Assembly: GCA_022795575.1 (NCBI GenBank)
Contig: JAAWGY010000101.1
Location: forward strand, 1-7,678
DNA length: 7,678 bases
Origin: Angelakisella sp.
Lineage (GTDB): Bacteria; Bacillota; Clostridia; Oscillospirales; Ruminococcaceae
Reading direction: 5' to 3'
Shown: positions 1 to 5,232 of the stretch, in pieces
Position numbering within the stretch: the first letter of the stretch is position 1
Layout: each line of letters begins with the position of its first letter
Notes under the pieces: model-generated
The model's input: only the letters and a program-made list of their open reading frames with translations
Told to the model about the DNA's origin: nothing
Databases searched by the model: none
Translations under genes and position numbers: made by a program

Positions 1-5
1 AATGC

Positions 6-44
6 GCCCGCCTCCAGCGCCTGCGGCGCGCGGCGGGCTGTTTT
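6..44 (+). terminator. Rho-independent terminator of a gene left of the window
   Basis: GCCCGCC (6-12) pairs with GGCGGGC (32-38). Inside it, GCGCC (17-21) pairs with GGCGC (25-29) around a TGC loop. TGTTTT follows at 39-44. A GC-rich stem followed directly by a T-run is the usual intrinsic terminator form for rightward transcription. The gene it serves would lie upstream of base 1 and cannot be identified. Confidence 0.65.
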
Positions 45-71
45 GGGGAGAAAGCGGCTACTCCTAACCCC

Positions 72-120
72 GGCCGCGGTTTGCGCTTCCTGGCCAGGAA
101 GGTGGCAAACCGCCATTGGC
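72..120. other. Large composite hairpin in the left intergenic region
   Basis: GCGGTTTGC (76-84) pairs perfectly with GCAAACCGC (105-113). Between them lies a perfect 16-base palindrome at 86-101 (CTTCCTGG/CCAGGAAG). GGCC at 72-75 and 117-120 may extend the base of the stem. No T-run follows on either strand, so it is not a typical terminator. It could be a cruciform or protein-binding palindrome, part of a small structured RNA, or a repeat fragment. Its role is unknown. Confidence 0.5.
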
Positions 121-144
121 CCCATCCCCACCATTACGCCGCTG

Positions 145-150
145 TATAAT
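145..150 (+). promoter_or_regulatory. Possible -10 box (TATAAT), no clear -35
   Basis: A perfect TATAAT stands out in very GC-rich sequence. The hexamer 17 bases upstream is not TTGACA-like, and the nearest candidate (TTGGCC, 116-121) is about 23 bases away, which is too far. If active, it would transcribe through the hairpin array and reach the hydrolase after roughly 360 bases. It is a weak call based on one hexamer. Confidence 0.25.
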
Positions 151-205
151 ACCGCGGCCTGACGGCAGAGGACGGCAGGCTGCGGCAGGGAATCGTTCCC
201 CCAAA

Positions 206-434
206 GGGCTGCGAAGCAGCCCCCCACGGCCAACCGCCGGAGGCGGCTCTTAGGCCGTGCCTCCCCTGAAAGGGGAGGTGTCGCCCGCAGGCGACGGAGA
301 GGTCGGCCCCCGCAGGGGCCGTACCCCCGTACCTCTGCGCACCCCCACACCCCTGCGTACCCGCCCCAGGGCATTTCGCTCCTGCGGGAGCGACCAGGGC
401 TCTGCCCTGGACCTGCAAGCCTTTGAAAAGGCTT
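206..434. repeat. Tandem hairpin-array repeat, left copy
   Basis: Successive perfect stems fill this stretch: GGGCTGC/GCAGCCC (206-222); an outer ACGGCC/GGCCGT (225-258) enclosing CCGCC/GGCGG (233-245); CCTCCCC/GGGGAGG (260-278); GTCGCC/GGCGAC (280-295); GGCCCC/GGGGCC (305-320); TCGCTCC/GGAGCGA (376-393); CCAGGGC/GCCCTGG (394-410); and AAGCCTT/AAGGCTT (417-434). Two loops are CGCA. The segment at about 366-415 recurs in inverted orientation near 7588-7645, which shows that it is a dispersed repeat family. No reading frame here looks like a protein gene. Non-coding repeats of this REP-like kind are common in GC-rich clostridia; that family assignment is from general knowledge. Confidence 0.7.
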
Positions 435-449
435 GACCCAAACTTTAGC

Positions 450-483
450 GCCCTTCGGGCATGGTGGCGGCAGGGTTGCTGCC
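450..483. other. Two small hairpins just before the hydrolase gene
   Basis: GCCC/GGGC with a TTC loop (450-460) is followed by GGCAG/CTGCC (469-483). They sit 20-70 bases ahead of the hydrolase start, so they may lie in its mRNA leader or may be the trailing edge of the repeat array. No T-run follows either stem. Confidence 0.35.
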
Positions 484-503
484 AGTAACAACGCTGTTTG
501 ATG

Positions 504-511
504 AAAGGAAG
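504..511 (+). promoter_or_regulatory. Ribosome binding site fixing the hydrolase start
   Basis: AAAGGAAG lies seven bases ahead of the ATG at 519. It falls inside the longer open frame that could begin at TTG 498 or ATG 501. Neither of those starts has a purine-rich Shine-Dalgarno sequence in front of it, so 519 is preferred. Confidence 0.65.
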
Positions 512-518
512 CTACGCT

Positions 519-2618
519 ATGAAGAACCCCTTTGTCCTCTATTTCTCCGCTGTCCCCATCGCCCGCCTCTCCCCGCCAGAGCAGCCCGGTGGCCCCGTCA
601 CCGGCTCCATCCGTGACCTCTACACCCTAACCTGGAGCGAAGAAGCCCCCATCGCTCCCGCCCAAGCCGCCGCCCTCGCCGCCCTCACCAAAATGGACGC
701 CGTAGCCATCCTCTCCCGCCTGGACCAGTACCAAGCCGCCCTCAACACCAGCCAGGACCAGGTCAGCGCCCCCATCGGCCTGTACCGCCGGGGCCGGAAC
801 GGCCTCTGGTGCCAGCGCCAGGTAAAATTCCCCGCCAACGTCCAAATGGCAAACGGCCAGCCAGTCGCCTTCCTGACCCCCTGCCGGGAGGTAATGGTCG
901 TGCTGGTCCGCCCCGGCTCCGAAGCCCTCACCCCCCTGTCCCTCTGGAAGGAGTACCAGGGGGAACCCCTCTCCCCTGTGGAACCGGTCCGCACCTTCCG
1001 CATCCCCACCCGGGACGGCCAGGCCCAGCTGGCAACCGATGTCTACCTCCCGGCCAACCGCTCCGGCCCGGTCCCCGCCCTCCTTATCCGGACCCCCTAT
1101 AACCGGGAGGAGGGAGCCCAAGGGTGGCTCCGCTACGTCCACCGCGGCTATGCCCTGGTCATCCAGGATGTCCGTGGCAAAGGGGACAGCACCGGCGCCT
1201 GGGTGCCCCATAGCTATGAGGTGGAGGACGGCACCGATACCCTGGAGTGGCTGGCCGCCCAGGAGTGGTGCGACGGCAGCGTCGGCACCGCGGGCGGCTC
1301 CTACCTGGGGTATGTCCAGTGGGCCATGGCGGCAGGCGGAAGCCCCCACCTTAAGGCGATGATCAGCGTCGTCACCGCGGGCAGCGGCTTTGTGGACCTG
1401 CCCCGCCGTGGCGGCTGCTATGTCTCCGGAATGCTCCCCTGGGCCTATTCCGTCTCCGGCCAGCGCTTCCAGGCGGAGCTGATGGAGCGCCCGGACTGGG
1501 ACCGGGTGCTGAAGCACCGCCCCCTCCGTACCCTGCCGGAGGAGGCCCTGGGCCGGCCCATCCCCTTTTTGGACGACTACCTGGACCACCGGGACTACGA
1601 CCAGTTCTGGCGGCTGGGCAACTGGGCGGAGCGCTTCGCCCAGGGCGGCGGCAGGCCGGTCCCGGTGCTGATCCAGTCGGGGTGGTTTGATGACAACGGC
1701 ATGGGCACCACCGAGGCCCTGGACCTGACAGCGGACTGGCCGGTGCGCAAGGTCATCCTGGGGCCCTGGCAGCACAGCGGCAACAGCCGGTACGACCTCC
1801 ACGCCCTCTCCTTCGGGGAGGATGCCCTGCGGTACGACCTGGACCTGCTCCACCTGCGGTGGCTGGACCGGTTCCTCCGGGGACGGAACAACGGGGTGGA
1901 GGAGGGCCCGGTGGTGGAGTACTACACCGTGGGCCAGGAGGCCTGGCACACCGCCGCCACATGGCCCCCGGCGGGGGAGCAGCCCCTGACCCTCTGGCTG
2001 GACGGGGAGCATCCCGCCACCAGCGCCGGGGACGGCGCCCTGGTCCCCGCGGCCCCGGCCCGGGAGCGGACCGCAGGCTGCCGCTACGACCCCGCAGACC
2101 CCGCCCACAACATCATCGATATGAGCGAAAACGAGCTGGAGGTGCCGGAGGACTACACCGAGGAGGAAAAACGGGGGGATTACCTCTGCTACACCACGCC
2201 CCCCCTCGACCGGCCCCTTACCGTTACCGGGGACTGCCGGGTGGTGCTCCACGCAGTCACCGACGGGGAGGACATGGACGTGGTGGCGCGGCTCTGCGAC
2301 GTGTCGCCGGATGGCCGGAGCGTCAAGCTGGCGGACGGGGTGCTCTCGGCCCGGTATCGGGAGGGGTTTGACCGGCCGCTGCCGGTAAGCCCCTGCCGGG
2401 TGATGGAGCTGACGCTCCGGACCACCAAGCTCTCCCATCGCTTTGCGGCGGGGCACCGCCTGCGGCTCACCGTCACCTTTAGCGCCGAGGGCTTCATCCT
2501 GCCCTCCTCCGGCACGGCGGCGGGGTACGACAGCCAGGAGCTGCGGGTTTGCCGCAACGGCGTTGTCACCGGCGGCGGCTTCCCCTCCCGGGTGGTGCTG
2601 CCGGTGGAGGAGGCGTAG
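519..2618 (+). CDS. CocE/NonD-type alpha/beta hydrolase (peptidase S15 family) with extra N-terminal domain
   Basis: This 699-residue protein belongs to the X-Pro dipeptidyl-peptidase/cocaine-esterase superfamily of serine hydrolases. The hydrolase fold starts near residue 157. The family's catalytic triad is visible: Ser261 in GGSYLG, Asp391 in SGWFDDN and His419 in LGPWQHSG. Tyr194 in RTPYN matches the position of the oxyanion-hole tyrosine of CocE. From about residue 465 the protein resembles the C-terminal jelly-roll domain. Residues 1-156 have no counterpart that I recognise and make the protein longer than CocE (about 570 residues). No signal peptide is evident, so it is probably cytoplasmic. 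The substrate, an ester, amide or Xaa-Pro peptide, cannot be told from sequence. The gene leads a same-strand group with the glycosyltransferase 93 bases downstream. Leucine codon use changes from mainly CTC in the first third to mainly CTG afterwards. Confidence 0.88.
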   Translation: MKNPFVLYFSAVPIARLSPPEQPGGPVTGSIRDLYTLTWSEEAPIAPAQAAALAALTKMDAVAILSRLDQYQAALNTSQDQVSAPIGLYRRGRNGLWCQRQVKFPANVQMANGQPVAFLTPCREVMVVLVRPGSEALTPLSLWKEYQGEPLSPVEPVRTFRIPTRDGQAQLATDVYLPANRSGPVPALLIRTPYNREEGAQGWLRYVHRGYALVIQDVRGKGDSTGAWVPHSYEVEDGTDTLEWLAAQEWCDGSVGTAGGSYLGYVQWAMAAGGSPHLKAMISVVTAGSGFVDLPRRGGCYVSGMLPWAYSVSGQRFQAELMERPDWDRVLKHRPLRTLPEEALGRPIPFLDDYLDHRDYDQFWRLGNWAERFAQGGGRPVPVLIQSGWFDDNGMGTTEALDLTADWPVRKVILGPWQHSGNSRYDLHALSFGEDALRYDLDLLHLRWLDRFLRGRNNGVEEGPVVEYYTVGQEAWHTAATWPPAGEQPLTLWLDGEHPATSAGDGALVPAAPARERTAGCRYDPADPAHNIIDMSENELEVPEDYTEEEKRGDYLCYTTPPLDRPLTVTGDCRVVLHAVTDGEDMDVVARLCDVSPDGRSVKLADGVLSARYREGFDRPLPVSPCRVMELTLRTTKLSHRFAAGHRLRLTVTFSAEGFILPSSGTAAGYDSQELRVCRNGVVTGGGFPSRVVLPVEEA

Positions 2619-2649
2619 CCAGCCGCCCCCGGGGGACGGAACGGGAAAA

Positions 2650-2686
2650 GGCGGTTCCCGCTGCCCTGGGGCGCCTGGGAACCGCC
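2650..2686. other. Stem-loop between the hydrolase and glycosyltransferase genes
   Basis: GGCGGTTCCC (2650-2659) pairs perfectly with GGGAACCGCC (2677-2686). A small inner GCCC/GGGC (2663-2672) lies in the loop. No T-run follows, so it is not a standard intrinsic terminator. It may weaken read-through, protect the upstream mRNA 3' end, or separate expression of the two genes. Confidence 0.5.
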
Positions 2687-2711
2687 GGAGAACAGAGGGG
2701 AGGCGAAGGGA

Positions 2712-3770
2712 ATGGAGCCTGTGGTCAGCGTCATCATCCCGGTTTACAATGCGGAGCATTACCTGGAGCGGTGCCTGGAGTCTATCCAAAGGCAGAGCTT
2801 CCGGGATTTTGAGCTGATTCTGGTGGACGACGGCTCCGCCGACCGCTCCCCGGAGATCTGCCGGGAGTACCAGGCCCGGGACAGCCGGGTGCAGGTGCTG
2901 CGGCAGCAAAACGCCGGCCCCGGCGCCGCCCGGAACACCGGGCTGGACGCCGCCCGGGGGGAGTACGTCACCTTTGTGGATTCGGACGACTTTGCGGAGC
3001 CTTGTATGTTAGAGACGCTCTGCCGTGCCGCCGGCGGAGGCGCCGACTGCGTGATGGCGGGGACCCTGGTACACTACGCCGGCGGCGGGAGCGCCACTAT
3101 AGCGGTGACAAAGCAGCCCCGGCTTTTCTCCGGGGAGGAGGTAAAGCAGGTGCTGCTGGACCTGGTCGGCACGCCGCCCGCCTGCAAAACGGATTCCCTC
3201 TACGGCGCTTCGGTCTGCTGGAAGCTCTACCGCCGCCGGATCATCGAGGAAAACCGTGTCCGCTTTGTCCCGGAGGATGTCTGCATGACAGAGGATACCG
3301 TCTTTAACATTGACTTTTTGCGCCACGCCGGGCAGGTGGCCGTCATCCCGGATATCCTGTACCATTATAACTGCGCCCATGCCGGCTCCTTCTCCAAAAG
3401 CTACCGGGCCGACCGGTTCCAAAAGGAGCTTGTCTCCTTCCGGACGTTGGAGGACCGGCTGGCCGCCATCTTCCCCCGGGAGCGGTACCGCCTTGCCCTA
3501 CAGCGCCTTTTCATCATGCGCACCGCCTATATCCTCACCCAGGAGGTCCTGTGCCACGACCACCTGGACCGGTCCCACCCCATGAAGGAGAACATCCGCC
3601 GGATCCTCGCCGACCCCACCCTTTGCGGCTGTCTGCGGGAGTACCCCTGGGCCAGGCTCCCCCTGCTGCGGATGGTGCTGGCCGGCGTGATGCGCCTGCG
3701 GCTCACCGGGCTGCTGATCCTGCTGATCCGGGTGCAGCAGCGGGTGATGAAGAGCTCCCAGAATCTATAG
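2712..3770 (+). CDS. Family 2 glycosyltransferase (GT-A fold)
   Basis: This 352-residue enzyme is predicted to transfer a sugar from a nucleotide donor to a glycan or lipid acceptor. The N-terminus is a textbook GT2 start: VSVIIPVYNAE at about 5-15, the nucleotide-binding DDGS at 39-42, NAGPGAARNTGL at 67-78 and the metal-binding DSDD at 90-93. The likely catalytic-base ED lies at 194-195 (CMTEDTVF). It resembles EpsJ/EpsH-like transferases used for capsule, exopolysaccharide or teichoic-acid-like polymers. The C-terminal 30 residues are hydrophobic with interspersed arginines (about 315-345), which suggests an amphipathic membrane-associating helix. GGGGAGG lies eight bases before the ATG. 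No other glycan genes are nearby, so the polymer cannot be named. The orphan InsA-like gene begins 18 bases downstream, so the two are probably cotranscribed. Confidence 0.9.
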   Translation: MEPVVSVIIPVYNAEHYLERCLESIQRQSFRDFELILVDDGSADRSPEICREYQARDSRVQVLRQQNAGPGAARNTGLDAARGEYVTFVDSDDFAEPCMLETLCRAAGGGADCVMAGTLVHYAGGGSATIAVTKQPRLFSGEEVKQVLLDLVGTPPACKTDSLYGASVCWKLYRRRIIEENRVRFVPEDVCMTEDTVFNIDFLRHAGQVAVIPDILYHYNCAHAGSFSKSYRADRFQKELVSFRTLEDRLAAIFPRERYRLALQRLFIMRTAYILTQEVLCHDHLDRSHPMKENIRRILADPTLCGCLREYPWARLPLLRMVLAGVMRLRLTGLLILLIRVQQRVMKSSQNL

Positions 3771-3788
3771 AGGAGGGAAACAATCGCC

Positions 3789-4073
3789 ATGCGGAAAAGC
3801 AAACCGGAGGCTGGCAAGCAGTGCCCAAGCTGCGGCCAGATCGAGAACCAAGTTAAAATGGGCTACAACCGCTCCGGAACCCAGCGCTGCCGCTGCAAGG
3901 TCTGCGGCACACGGTACACCATGGACCCCAAGCGCCGGGAGTACCCGGAGGAAACCCGGGCCCTGGCCATCCGGATGCACCACGATGGCGTTAGTGGCCG
4001 GGAGATCGGCAGGGCGCTGGGGATGAGCAAGGCCAATGTATACAACTGGCTCAGGCAGCAGGGGAAGGAGTAG
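3789..4073 (+). CDS. Orphan InsA-like protein: zinc ribbon plus helix-turn-helix
   Basis: This 94-residue protein has the size and layout of InsA, the DNA-binding regulator encoded by IS1 elements (91 residues). A zinc ribbon is formed by Cys12 and Cys15 (CPSCG) with Cys34, Cys36 and Cys39 (RCRCKVCG). A helix-turn-helix follows at about 69-90 (SGREIGRALGMSKANVYNW). In IS1, InsA binds the terminal repeats, represses the element, and is extended into the InsB catalytic domain by frameshifting. Here no InsB or DDE domain follows and no IS1-like terminal repeats are visible. The convergent spoIIR begins 15 bases after the stop. AGGAGG lies 12 bases before the ATG, a slightly long spacing. The frame is intact, so it may be a domesticated regulator or a remnant that happens to be intact. 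Its DNA target is unknown. Confidence 0.8.
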   Translation: MRKSKPEAGKQCPSCGQIENQVKMGYNRSGTQRCRCKVCGTRYTMDPKRREYPEETRALAIRMHHDGVSGREIGRALGMSKANVYNWLRQQGKE

Positions 4074-4088
4074 CCCCCTCCCCTGGCC

Positions 4089-4706
4089 CTATTCCGCCAG
4101 CAGCTCCTCCAGCAGCTCCACCGAGGCAAAGGCCAGACGGTAGTGGGGCTCCTCGTTGAGGGCCGCGATGTCCCGGGCCGCTTCCCCCGGCTCCCCCTCC
4201 TCCGCCCAGGCCGCCGCCGGCACGCAGAGGGGCGGGAACATCACGCACCACCAGTTCTGCCCGGCCCCCTCCCCCAGGGTGATCCGCACCGCCGCGTACT
4301 CCCCGGCGGGCAGCACCGTCTCCCCGTATTCCCGGGTGCCAAAGCGGCTGCGGCTTACCTCGGCCTTTACCGGCATACCGGGGTAGCCGTTTTCTGCCAG
4401 CACCTGCCGCGCCGTTTCCTCAATCAGGGCCAGGCTGTCCTCCGCCGCCCCCCGGGCCTCCGCCAGGCCATCCGCCCCGGCGAAGAGCTCCTCGGTGGCC
4501 TCCAGCACCGCATCCCGCACCTTCAGCTTTACCGCCTGGTCCGCCTCGCTGTCCGAGTTGGCCAGGATGTGCAGCCGCAGCACCTCCTCCCGGACCTGAC
4601 CGCACCGCTGCCCAAACCCCGCCAGCGGCGCCGCCAGCATGGCCAGCAGCAGCCCGCCAATCAGTACCGCGTCAATCCGCCGCCGCTTTTTATTCTGTCC
4701 TGTCAT
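4089..4706 (-). CDS. spoIIR: Stage II sporulation protein R
   Basis: SpoIIR is the forespore-to-mother-cell signal of endospore formation. It is made in the forespore under sigma-F, exported to the intermembrane space, and triggers SpoIIGA to process pro-sigma-E. The 205-residue product shows the family landmarks in order: a lysine/arginine-rich N-terminus, a hydrophobic signal or anchor segment at about 11-31, LRLHILANSDS at 43-53, KLKVRDAVL at 60-68, FGTREYGETVLPAGEY at 122-137, and the diagnostic GEGAGQNWWCVMFPPLC at 145-161. It is slightly shorter than many homologues but appears complete. GGGAGG lies eight bases before the start. The gene is divergent from rpmE. In Bacillus subtilis spoIIR and rpmE also lie in one neighbourhood, around prfA and prmC, so this may be partly conserved gene order; that comparison is from memory. 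Confidence 0.94.
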   Translation of the reverse strand: MTGQNKKRRRIDAVLIGGLLLAMLAAPLAGFGQRCGQVREEVLRLHILANSDSEADQAVKLKVRDAVLEATEELFAGADGLAEARGAAEDSLALIEETARQVLAENGYPGMPVKAEVSRSRFGTREYGETVLPAGEYAAVRITLGEGAGQNWWCVMFPPLCVPAAAWAEEGEPGEAARDIAALNEEPHYRLAFASVELLEELLAE

Positions 4707-4736
4707 TTTCGGTTCCTCCCCAAAGTGTGATGTCCT

Positions 4737-4770
4737 TAGTCTTCCCCCCTTTTGGGAAAATATTCCATAC
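4737..4770 (-). promoter_or_regulatory. Possible sigma-F promoter of spoIIR
   Basis: Read on the minus strand, GGGAAGACTA (4746-4737) fits the sigma-F -10 pattern GGNRANANTW at every defined position. It ends 30 bases before the spoIIR start codon. The nearest -35-like pentamer, GTATG (4770-4766), resembles GYWTA but is 19 bases away, whereas about 16 is expected. The -10 match and the known sigma-F control of spoIIR support the call. The spacing argues against it. Confidence 0.35.
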
Positions 4771-4776
4771 GGGGAT

Positions 4777-4804
4777 AAAAAGCCCCGGCATTGGGCGTGC
4801 CGGG
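4777..4804 (-). terminator. Terminator facing spoIIR, upstream of its likely promoter
   Basis: On the minus strand CCCGGCA pairs with TGCCGGG (plus-strand 4798-4804 and 4784-4790) around a seven-base loop. GC and then TTTTT follow (4783-4777). No minus-strand gene lies upstream of it. It may insulate spoIIR from stray transcription out of the rpmE promoter region. The TGCCGGG arm also belongs to an overlapping perfect palindrome, CCGGGAGCTCCCGG (4800-4813), so two alternative folds compete. Confidence 0.55.
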
Positions 4805-4846
4805 AGCTCCCGGGCAGGCGCTTAAAAATTTTCCTCCCGCTGCCTC

Positions 4847-4875
4847 TTGCTTTTTCTCCGGTGTTGTGCTAAAAT
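4847..4875 (+). promoter_or_regulatory. Strong sigma-A promoter of rpmE
   Basis: TTGCTT (4847-4852) and TAAAAT (4870-4875) are separated by exactly 17 bases. TG two bases before the -10 (TGC-TAAAAT) adds an extended -10 element. An A/T tract at 4824-4832 lies where an upstream promoter element would act. Transcription should start near 4882, giving a leader of about 80 bases before the rpmE ATG. Confidence 0.8.
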
Positions 4876-4898
4876 ACTGCTGTTACGTTGGTATCATC

Positions 4899-4938
4899 CC
4901 GCCGCCATAGGAGGATGTGCATCCTCATCCCCCGGCGG
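4899..4938 (+). promoter_or_regulatory. Structured leader of the rpmE mRNA (candidate L31 autoregulatory element)
   Basis: CCGCCG (4899-4904) pairs with CGGCGG (4933-4938). Inside it GAGGAT (4911-4916) pairs with ATCCTC (4921-4926) around the loop GTGC, leaving an asymmetric internal loop. The fold lies between the predicted transcription start near 4882 and the rpmE ribosome binding site (GAGGTG, 4951-4956). Ribosomal-protein leaders that bind their own product, including L31 leaders in Firmicutes, are known as a class. I did not match this one to a published model, so autoregulation is inference. Confidence 0.5.
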
Positions 4939-4962
4939 AGGGACACGAAAGAGGTGAAAGCA

Positions 4963-5166
4963 ATGAAAGACGGTATCCATCCCAAGTATGGTCCCGCGGT
5001 GATCCGCTGCGCCTGCGGCAATGTCATCGAAACCCGTTCCACCAAGCCCGAAATCCGGGTCGAGATCTGCTCCAAGTGCCACCCCTTCTTCACCGGCAAG
5101 CAGAAGCTGGTGGATAGCGGCGGTCGTGTGGATCGCTTTAACCGGCGGTTCAACCTGGGCAAATGA
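4963..5166 (+). CDS. rpmE: 50S ribosomal protein L31, zinc-binding form
   Basis: The 67-residue product is a full-length bL31 of the large ribosomal subunit, bridging towards the small subunit in assembled ribosomes. It begins MKDGIHPKYG and ends RFNRRFNLGK, both characteristic of the family. All four zinc-ligand cysteines are present at 16, 18, 36 and 39 (CAC and CSKC), so this is the zinc-containing type, not the cysteine-free paralogue made under zinc starvation. GAGGTG lies six bases before the ATG. An in-frame upstream ATG at 4888 would add 25 arginine-rich residues encoded by the leader hairpin and is rejected. The gene has its own promoter and terminator and is therefore mainly monocistronic. 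Confidence 0.96.
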   Translation: MKDGIHPKYGPAVIRCACGNVIETRSTKPEIRVEICSKCHPFFTGKQKLVDSGGRVDRFNRRFNLGK

Positions 5167-5180
5167 TGAAGCTTCGGCAG

Positions 5181-5210
5181 GCGGCGCAAGGGCAACCTTG
5201 GGCCGCTTTT
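5181..5210 (+). terminator. Rho-independent terminator of rpmE
   Basis: GCGGC (5181-5185) pairs with GCCGC (5202-5206), and CAAGG (5187-5191) pairs with CCTTG (5196-5200) around a GCAA loop. One G-G mismatch separates the two helices. TTTT follows at 5207-5210. It starts 14 bases after the rpmE stop. The mismatch and short T-run suggest partial termination, which matters because yigZ has no visible promoter of its own. Confidence 0.7.
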
Positions 5211-5219
5211 CCGTATGAA

Positions 5220-5226
5220 AAGGAGG
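5220..5226 (+). promoter_or_regulatory. Ribosome binding site fixing the yigZ start
   Basis: AAGGAGG lies six bases before the ATG at 5233 and is a near-perfect Shine-Dalgarno sequence. It falls inside the frame opened by the ATG at 5215, so that earlier ATG would put the ribosome binding site within the coding region. 5233 is therefore the start. Confidence 0.85.
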
Positions 5227-5232
5227 CCCGCC

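Noticed and set aside
206..434. CRISPR array
   Set aside because: The stems differ in sequence and spacing. There is no constant repeat with unique spacers, and no cas gene.
134..441. Short minus-strand open frames in the left intergenic region
   Set aside because: They are translations of the hairpin repeats, with low-complexity Gly/Pro/Arg composition and no family features.
433..461. TTGACC at 433-438 as a -35 box for the hydrolase
   Set aside because: The position 17 bases downstream reads CGGGCA, which is not a -10, and TTGACC overlaps the last hairpin of the repeat.
498..518. Earlier starts of the hydrolase at TTG 498 or ATG 501
   Set aside because: Neither has a Shine-Dalgarno sequence, while AAAGGAAG is well placed for ATG 519.
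627..2909. Very long minus-strand open frame (760 codons) opposite the hydrolase and glycosyltransferase genes
   Set aside because: It arises because GC-rich codons leave few stop codons on the opposite strand. It spans two genes with full family motifs and shows no motif of its own.
3771..4088. Complete IS1-like insertion sequence
   Set aside because: Only the InsA-like frame is present. There is no InsB catalytic domain, no terminal inverted repeats and no target duplication.
4888..4962. Upstream in-frame start extending L31 by 25 residues
   Set aside because: The extension is translated from the leader hairpin, is arginine-rich and unlike any L31. The canonical L31 start at 4963 has its own ribosome binding site.
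5215..5232. Upstream ATG for yigZ
   Set aside because: It would place the strong AAGGAGG inside the gene. The family start fits ATG 5233.
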